From the NCBI GenBank assembly GCA_030549175.1, contig JAUKUA010000004.1:1984001-2048000 (forward strand): DNA of 64,000 bases. Reading direction: 5' to 3'. Every line of letters begins with the position of its first letter. Position 1 is the stretch's first letter. The DNA is from Lasiosphaeris hirsuta (Eukaryota; Ascomycota; Sordariomycetes; Sordariales; Lasiosphaeriaceae). Below, piece by piece: positions 57,223 through 64,000 of the stretch. The translations under genes and the position numbers were made by a program. Below the pieces are notes generated by a model that was not told the DNA's origin, searched no databases, and saw nothing but the letters and a program-made list of their open reading frames with translations.

Positions 57223-57257
<35 letters not shown>
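57221..57257 (+). repeat. T9A28 tract
   Basis: Nine T followed by 28 A without interruption. It is one of three long A runs in the window (also 22753 and 60898). Confidence 0.8.
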
Positions 57258-57261
<4 letters not shown>

Positions 57262-58458
57262 TTAGTTGCACAGCGTTCAAGTTGCAACCCAGGCCGTTTT
57301 TGTAGGACCAATATCGTCCAATATTAGCCCATTCAAATAAACATTGGTCACAGAGTAGCACATAATGTGGCTCGCCGCATGCACTTAACGATTCGGAATT
57401 GAAGCAAGGTAAAATCGATGGCCGCATTTGTAAGCAAGTTGGTTGGTAAGGTCGGCGCAACTAGAGGAAGTCTTTGCTCGGGCAGCAGCTGTTGGCAACT
57501 TCTTACGGCCATCTGATCTTTGATGCTGGCGCCCCATTGATGTAACACTGGCTCGTTGCAGCCCCTGGCTGACAAAAAGTTGCAAAAGTCCCCCGCATCT
57601 CTGAACATGATGCTCAAGTAAACACGGACATAGCCCCATGTGCTTCCCCGGGTGCAATTGCTTGGTTCTCCACGTTTTTATGCTTGCTTTCTAACTAAGA
57701 GCTATAGAATCTATCCGCTACCACTTTTTCCAGCAATATGTATCATGGGATCTCTTCCTGATCGACGAGAGTCCTTGTCGTCGGTCAAAAAAAAACCCCC
57801 CCCCCAACCCCAAAAAACCGGGCACGACCCACCGATTGCTGCTAAGCTAATGCTAAGATCGGGGATGCAGTCATCCCGCCGGGGTTGCAGCTGGGTGCGG
57901 AGGGATGCAACGGGATGCAGAGGGATGCAGCCAACAGGGGCTCCGCCACACCGTTTCACCCAACCCTTCAACGTCCCTAGCTTAAAGATGATGAAACTGT
58001 CCTGCCCAGCCTCCAATTGGGGTCTTTCGGAGAGCGCAGCGTGCCATTGGATCGAAGCGCCGATCCCTACCCATGCCGAGGCTTGAGTCCATGTCTGCTA
58101 TCCCGATGCCGACACCTTCAGAACGGCACACGGGGGCGCAACCCTGGGCTGGAGCGCGGCACTGCGGATTTGGAATCGTTTGAAGGCTCTAAGCCCTCCA
58201 GCTCGTGCCAGCAAATGCCTCGCCTGGTACCCCCGCACCCGTTTTCGGAAGATACCATTCACATAAGAACTCGGCCCCGGTCTGTCGACATGGACTTGAC
58301 CGGCCAGCCCGGGCTCGATTCAAAAGGTTATTTCCTCCGCGCTGTGTTCACACTCACCGGCCAGCCAAGGGAAGCCTGTTGACTGACAGCTCAAGGGTCG
58401 GAGAGAGGATCCCGGTCATTCTCAGTAAATCTTTTTGGTTGAGCAAAGTCATGGCACC

Positions 58459-60112
58459 ATGGGGGAGCTGCGAACGACCCAAGACCTCTCCCCCCGAAAG
58501 ACTTTGGGCGACGCAATCGACAAGTTCTTCAAGAAAGATGAGAAGAACGGCAAGGGCGACAAGGAGAAAGAGGAACCGCCCAACGAAAAGGAAGGCAAGC
58601 TAAAGATACCGATACTCCCTAGTCTGATAGGCAAAGACCCTCCAGAGAAGACGACGACGAGCATTATTGATCCGTCTTCACCACCTACCCTACCATCCCC
58701 ACCCACCGCAACTGAGGCCCCGCCCAAAACGACGACCACGACTCCGATATCTATTGCTACGAGTACGACCAGCACAGCCAGCACGACAAGTACTACCGGC
58801 ACCACCAGTACCACAAGTGTGGCCAATACAGCCAGCACAACCAGTACGACCAGTGTCTTCACTCCACCACCTCTCAACTTGCCGACACCGGATGTGACGC
58901 CAACAGAGCCACTAGCGGTATCTTCGCCGCCCGTCTCCTCGAGTTCCTTAGACTCATCGACTTCATCAGATCCCTTGGTTGCAACAAGCACAGTTGGTAG
59001 CACCTCTTCAAGCTCAGCATCAGTCACACCCCTTTCTTTGATCCCTGGAACAAGATTCTCGACAATCACAACATCCTCGGGACTAGCAATCACTGGAAGT
59101 AAGTAAAAATAAAAATAAAAATCACGGCTGATTCGTAGCAACTTTGCAAGCTCATCGTCTAAACTAATGTGATAAAAGCTGCTCCGGATATTTCGGCCCC
59201 TGCAACAACAAGTTCATCGGCTGCGACTCTAGACTCTCAGGCCAAAATGCTATCCTCGGGCCAAACCGTGGGAGTTGTTATTGGGTCGATATGTGGGTGT
59301 TCGTCTCGACATAGTGAACTTGCGGTGCTGATTGTTCCCCAGCTAGTTTCTTTCTGGTTGTGGCCTTGGCTGTCTTCGCATGCCGAAGATGGACGCGCCA
59401 CCACCACCAAGACCTTGCAAAACTCGAACCTGGCGATAGCGACACGCTTAGCCGCGGTGGATACAGCCGCATGGAAGATCCAGTCGCGGTGCCTGATGTT
59501 GAAGCCGCTCGCGGCCTCTTTGCTCTCAGCAGCCAACTACCAGAAGTCGCAATGCCCAAACCAGTCTTCTCCAAATGGTTTTCTCAGATGCGACAGGCCA
59601 TCCCCATTTCATTCATACGTCCCTTTGCCACTGCATCGAGGGAAGCCGAGAGGGTGCCCCAGCATCCCGGTACAGGATGCAGAAGAACACCTGTTAGCTC
59701 CATGGTATCAACAATGTTCAACCGCCAAGGATCGTCACCTTCGGCCGGCCGCTCGACCCCATCAACTTTTAGTGGCCGACCACCAGGAACTCCTTTTCGG
59801 CAGTCCGGGGTGTCCGAAATATCGTCCATGTGGGCTGCCACGGTGGCGATGCGTGACACAGACAGCGGTACGTTCGTACCGACAACGCCTTTGAGGTACC
59901 CCAGGGGGGCACCATCAGGTCTATACCAAGAGGTCATGGAGCCTCCACTCCCACGTATCCCTCCAGAACTTGAAGCAGGCTCTTCCAGGAGAATTCGGAT
60001 CTCTATCCCAGAAGCACTTCCAAAAAGTGTAAAGGCTAGGGAAAGTGTGATCAGCTCGGATTCTAGGGATGAGAATTCTAGGTTTGCTTCTGACCGGAAC
60101 TTAAGGCTATGA
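58459..60112 (+). CDS. Ser/Thr-rich single-pass membrane protein
   Basis: Three exons, 58459-59098, 59179-59292 and 59343-60112, join in phase 1 to give 507 residues. Residues 1-60 are charged (KKDEKNGKGDKEKEEPPNEK). About 70-240 is a Ser/Thr/Pro-rich, mucin-like stretch with degenerate TSTTSTASTTST repeats. A single helix, VGVVIGSISSFLVVALAVFA, is built across intron 2, and RRWTR anchors it on the cytoplasmic side. The remaining 230 residues are Ser/Pro/Arg-rich. The layout recalls fungal wall-stress sensors or Mid2-like proteins, but no N-terminal signal peptide is visible, so topology is uncertain or the true start lies in an unseen upstream exon. Intron 1 carries a (TAAAAA)3 microsatellite. 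Confidence 0.75.
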
Positions 60113-61031
60113 TGACCTATATCGGACGGCGACATGTCCGGAGTAGAGATGGTAGCCTAACAAGGCCATGGATAGTTTCAGTTTCGCATCGCCGCCTTTA
60201 TTTTCTCTGCTCTGAAAGCTGCTTGCAGGCATATGCCTTTAGTAGAACACATTTGTTTGAAATTTCATTCTCCTTTCATAGCCCCTGAACTTCATGTGCT
60301 TCATCCACGCAAAAAGCTTCGATTGAATGGGCTCCCGTAAACTCGTAACGCGATGAATAACTGCTACCGTATTTACCTCGGCATGTCGGGCATCACCGGT
60401 ATCCCAAGTCCTCTGTCCTCTTCCACCTTCCACCTGCGGCCCCTGAGGGCGGACAGCGAGAAATACCAGGACTGATGACCTGACGTACGGATTGAACTAT
60501 TCAGGAAAGTCGTTCTAAGGAGAGGATTACTGTTGTAGGTCGTACTACTCAGCAGCCACAGTTACGCACGGGAACTTGAAGTCATTTGCCAGTTTCAGCC
60601 AGGAACTTACTAGTTCCCCATGATTGATCCTGCGCGTGAAATGAACCAAGAGGAAAGTACCCCAAAAAGACACTTAGCTTACCTGAACCTAGAATACCGA
60701 GGGCTCAAAAGTCCTCCCCGAGCCCATAACCTGATAGATGATTAGTAGTGTCCGTGATTCCCACGAAATGCAACCACTCCAAACATGCAAATGCGGCTGA
60801 AAGGTAAATGGGCACAAAGTCAAGTGGTCTCTCAGCTGGGGAAAATAAAAGCACCGCAAATCCTCACAAAAAACGCCATCAATTCAACAACAGCAACAAA
60901 AAAAAAAAAAAAAAAAAAAAGTCCTCAAATCTCGAATCCCGATGCTCAATCCTAGCTACTTTAGTACCTAACTACTTCGGCAGCTCAAGAGTCTGGGCCA
61001 CGAAGACCGACAGCCCGGATGGCGGCACCAT
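60113..61031. other. Convergent intergenic region with poly-A run
   Basis: About 0.9 kb between the membrane protein and RNA ligase 3' ends. It contains A23 at 60898-60920. No gene is seen. Confidence 0.45.
60898..60920 (+). repeat. Poly-A run, 23 nt
   Basis: A23 preceded by CAGCAAC. No element body recognised. Confidence 0.8.
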
Positions 61032-63319
61032 TTAAACAAGACCGAGCCACGTGGCATAGCCCTTGTACTTGTCTGACATGGTTTTGGCATTCTCACCACT
61101 GTCTCCACTGTCGTCGCCGTCAGTTGCATGGTTTCCGCTCTGGTCGCCGTCAGTCGTGTGGTTCTCGCTCCCATCGCCGGCAGTCGTGTCCTGCTCGATT
61201 CTACCTGGATTATCGTCGCTGTTTACCTCGAGGGCGGGGAGGGGCTGCTTCCGTTGGTGGTCTGGATTCAAGCGGAAGTAGATGTCATCGACGGGGAAGG
61301 GCTCCTCGTTGGGATACTCCTCGGCCATCCAGCCCTTGAGCCAGTTCTCCATCTGGGTACCGCTGCCTTCGATGAAGCCCTTCTCGGAAAAATCGCGCCA
61401 CGTGTTGAAAAAAGCCATGACTTCCTCGTCAGACATTTGCCAGCTGAGTTGGTCAATATCCGTGTCGACGACCTCGGGGTCGACAGGGGCCCGGTAGAGG
61501 ATGGTGAACTCCTTTCCGTCGTGTATGACTTTCTTGGGGCTTTCTGCCGAGTTGGGAAAGTACAAATCGCGGTATTCATCCTCGTCGGACCCGTCCTCAA
61601 AGTCCTTAATATCGGCGAGCGAGCCCCCGTCGGACGTAGATCCGAGGGAGGTCGAATCTCCCGGGGTCTGGACAATAGCCTCAGAGTCGAACCCTGATGA
61701 GACCCCCGTGGAGGCAGACATGCCTCCGAAGGACGAGGAGGGCATTATAGGCGATGGGATAGGGGGCACGCTGATGATAGGCAAAGGCTTGGGGATCGAG
61801 ACTCGGGTCATGTCACTCTCGGAGGATGACGCCTTGATGCTGACATTCTGCTCGTTGAGGCGAGAAGTGTTGGCCTTTGCCGTGACAGCCTCGTCACCGA
61901 CCTGGAATGGGTTGATTTCGAGGGGAACGGGGCCCTTCGGCCGAGAGTTCTCGCGGTCCTGGATGTACCGGCCGGACAGAACTTTGAACCAGCGCCCATC
62001 GTTGCTGCTCTTGAAGACCAGGCCTTCACCTTGCATGTTGTTTGCCCGGTCAAGCAGGTCTTGATGGCAGCTGGCAATTTGGCGAACGGTATGGTATCCC
62101 AGCACCTTGGCATGCTTCAGGCCCTGCTGGTTGGCGAAGAGCTCGACCAAGTCCCCGTCCCGGCGCTTGTTGGTATCGATATCAACGACAGCATAGACGA
62201 TGAAGTCGTAACTCCCCTTCGCATACCCGTAGGGGTTGCCCTGGATGTTCCAACCAACGAGCTCGCCCTGGACGACAATCGACTTGCCAAGCTCGGCCAG
62301 CTTGCTGTGCAGACCATTCTTGGTGGCCGTGGCCCAGTACGGATTACCCTTGACGTCGTCAGGGAAGAGGTCGCAGTTCTTGGAGCACACTCCAAAGCGG
62401 CCGTTCGGATGGGCCGCGTACTGCACGCAGCTAGCGGGAAGTTGACCCAAGTGGTCGAAGAACCTGGACGACTTCTCGACGAAGTAGCAGCTCATGGAGG
62501 AGCCATCCAACTTGACCGACTCTTGGAAGATGAATTTCGTATACTTCGCCTTGGTAAAAAGGTTGGGGCAGTTCTGCACCCGCTCCATGTCCGTCTTCAT
62601 GACGAAAGACGGGACTTTGCCATGAGAGGTGGGGCCCTCTCCCTGGCTATCTTCCCACTTCTTAATGCCGAGCTCTTTGGAGTAATCGATACCGCGTATG
62701 GCCGAAGCAAATGTGGGTGAGTCGGGAAAGCCGGCTTGCTCATCGCGAACTTTGAAATCTTGCATGATTTCGGGGAAATTGCTCAATTTGAAAATGTGGC
62801 CTTGCGAGTAAACCTTTTCCTTGCTGCCGTTCGTGAAGCCGCGGACAAGAACAAGGTAGCCGTCTTGGTTGATGTTAGTTCGGGGGTTTCCGACTTGGGC
62901 GAACATCGAACTATAGGGGCTGGTCTTTGGAAGAAAAGCATCTGCCTCCAAGAAGACGACAAACTCGCTCTCGTAGAACATCTCATCCTTTTTCATGACC
63001 ACGGTCCTGCTCAGCAACGTTAGCATATCATATCACCTCCGTCCTTGGGTTCGAGAAAACTTCTAAGTGTCACACACCATCCATCCACGTCGATCTTGTT
63101 GTGTTCGTAGGTGAAAGACTCGACGTTCTTGATCATCCGAACGGTTGCGAGTTTTCGGATGGTGCCACGCATCTTGCTGATCGAGGCAGTGGTATCGTTG
63201 GTTGGATCAGTAGTTTCATCATGAGCGGCTTCTGGGGCCGGAGCTGCACTCGGGTCCAGTGTAGCGCCCGAGACGCTGATCGCACCCTCAAGCCACGCGC
63301 GAATGTCAGAGGATGCCAT
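61032..63319 (-). CDS. ATP-dependent RNA ligase (Rnl5/DRB0094-like)
   Basis: Two exons on the minus strand, 63319-63078 and 63006-61032, join in phase 2 across a 71-bp intron and give 738 residues. The N-terminal third looks like the OB-fold module of DRB0094-type ligases (TIRKLATVRMIKNVE, then SEFVVFLEADAFLP). Nucleotidyltransferase motif I is KLDGSS with the adenylated lysine at about Lys246. VVQGELVGWNIQGNPYG, GEGLVFKSSNDG and WFKVLSGRYI correspond to motifs IIIa, IV and V. After about residue 430 comes a disordered Ser-rich linker, a small folded segment and an acidic tail with DGDxSGNHxTDG-like repeats. It would seal 3'-OH/5'-phosphate RNA nicks using ATP. The biological substrate is unknown. 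Confidence 0.85.
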
Positions 63320-64000
63320 TGCTGAGAATTTTGAACAATGGTTGGCTTCGATGGTGTCCGAATATCTGATTTTGTGAGTGTCAGTCTGGATTCGGTGATA
63401 TGAATTGTTGCCTTCTTTTGAGGCGAGAAAGATGTCGAGGGCAAAGGCGGAATAGTTAAATTGGTGTGATGATATATAAATAGTAATAGATGCCAATGCC
63501 AGGGAAAGGTAATGGACCTTGGGCGGATATTGGAAAGAGCGATGGCCAGAATCGTCTCGGGAAAAGATGGAAGGGTAAAACTTCTAGGGCTTGGTTCTTG
63601 TGGTGTGATGCTTGCGGTGGTGTTCGTGTTACATGGGGAATCTGGAATTTCTTACCTGGACGTCCTCGAGCTGAGGAAGCAAGAGGCAAATATGATTGTG
63701 CAAGTAAGCAAAGGCGAAGAAGCAATGCTGTAGTCGGTATGGACTGTGAGTATCTGTCCAAGTGGGCGAAGTGTGGATGGTGGAAAGGAATGAGGGAGGG
63801 AGGGAGGGAGAACGAGGCCTCAATTTATACATTTCTCACTTGGCCCGTGCGTGAGTGTGAATTGCCGTAATAGCAGCTAGGGGAGTAGGCTGAAGCAGAC
63901 CAAACGGAAGCTCTTGATTGGAAGGATCATTTCTAGATTCTCGAAGCTATTCAGACGCTCTCGTTTAGGGGTGACAGGGGTCCGTGCGGTGGTTTAGGAT
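63320..64000. promoter_or_regulatory. Upstream region of the RNA ligase gene
   Basis: About 0.68 kb to the window edge. It includes an (AGGG)n microsatellite near 63793-63808 and AT-rich words near 63470. ORFs on either strand look random; a further gene may start beyond the window. Confidence 0.4.

Larger units (their letters stand above)
56656..58458. other. Intergenic region with repeat and homopolymers
   Basis: About 1.8 kb. It contains repeat copy b (56955-57050), a T9A28 tract (57221-57257), an A9C10 tract near 57787, and three GGGATGCA-type words at 57895-57930. ORFs here look random. Confidence 0.45.

Noticed and set aside
57640..58086. 148-codon plus-strand ORF
   Set aside because: Spans an A9C10 tract and shows no conserved features; treated as chance.
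63490..63870. 126-codon plus-strand ORF near the window end
   Set aside because: Trp/Gly/Arg-rich, covers a microsatellite, and lies in the RNA ligase upstream region.

Overview
This window is nuclear DNA of a filamentous ascomycete (Pezizomycotina). A Sordariomycete is most likely, but this is inferred only from gene content and style. The supporting signs are a GC-rich sequence, genes on both strands, and many short introns (about 50-120 bp) with GT..AG ends and CTAAC-type branch sites. The families are also typical: an NCS1 permease, a PTH11-like rhodopsin-domain protein, a LaeA-like methyltransferase, a DUF6604 protein, a giant ankyrin protein and small secreted proteins. I saw no tRNA, rRNA, CRISPR array or intact transposon.

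Layout. 0-16 kb is mostly housekeeping: a uracil/allantoin-type permease (+), a Cys-rich secreted protein (-), the ribosome-biogenesis helicase DBP4 (+), a SUN-domain nuclear-envelope protein (-), UDP-glucose 4-epimerase (+) and a quinone oxidoreductase (-). 16-27 kb holds a two-exon, 1848-residue ankyrin protein (+) and a DUF6604 protein (-). 27-34 kb holds a gene broken by one in-frame TAG, a long gene-poor stretch, and a five-exon seven-helix rhodopsin-domain protein (-). 34-42 kb holds a seven-exon amino-acid/choline-type permease (+), decayed sequence, a secreted protein (+) and a nine-exon LaeA-like methyltransferase (+).

42-50 kb is the most unusual part. An intact divergent pair lies at 44156-49943: a membrane-anchored protein (-), and a 1229-residue protein (+) with what looks like a chymotrypsin-type protease core carrying Cys instead of Ser. 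Immediately to its left (about 42030-44110) are decayed partial copies of both genes. They flank a broken kinase-like gene and a broken second gene. I read this as a tandem segmental duplication in which one copy has died.

50-64 kb is accessory: a secreted alpha/beta hydrolase (+), an SRR1-domain gene whose splicing I could not fully resolve (+), a second secreted hydrolase interrupted only by a TAG in its signal peptide (-), a small unknown ORF, a Ser/Thr-rich single-pass membrane protein (+) and an ATP-dependent RNA ligase (-).

Two otherwise well-preserved genes have a single UAG in frame. This could be simple decay, or it could mark candidate A-to-I mRNA editing sites, which in Sordariomycetes favour UAG. 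Two dispersed-repeat pairs were found by eye (22.9/37.3 kb and 52.9/57.0 kb). Exon coordinates come from manual splice-site reading with phase checks; there is no transcript evidence.
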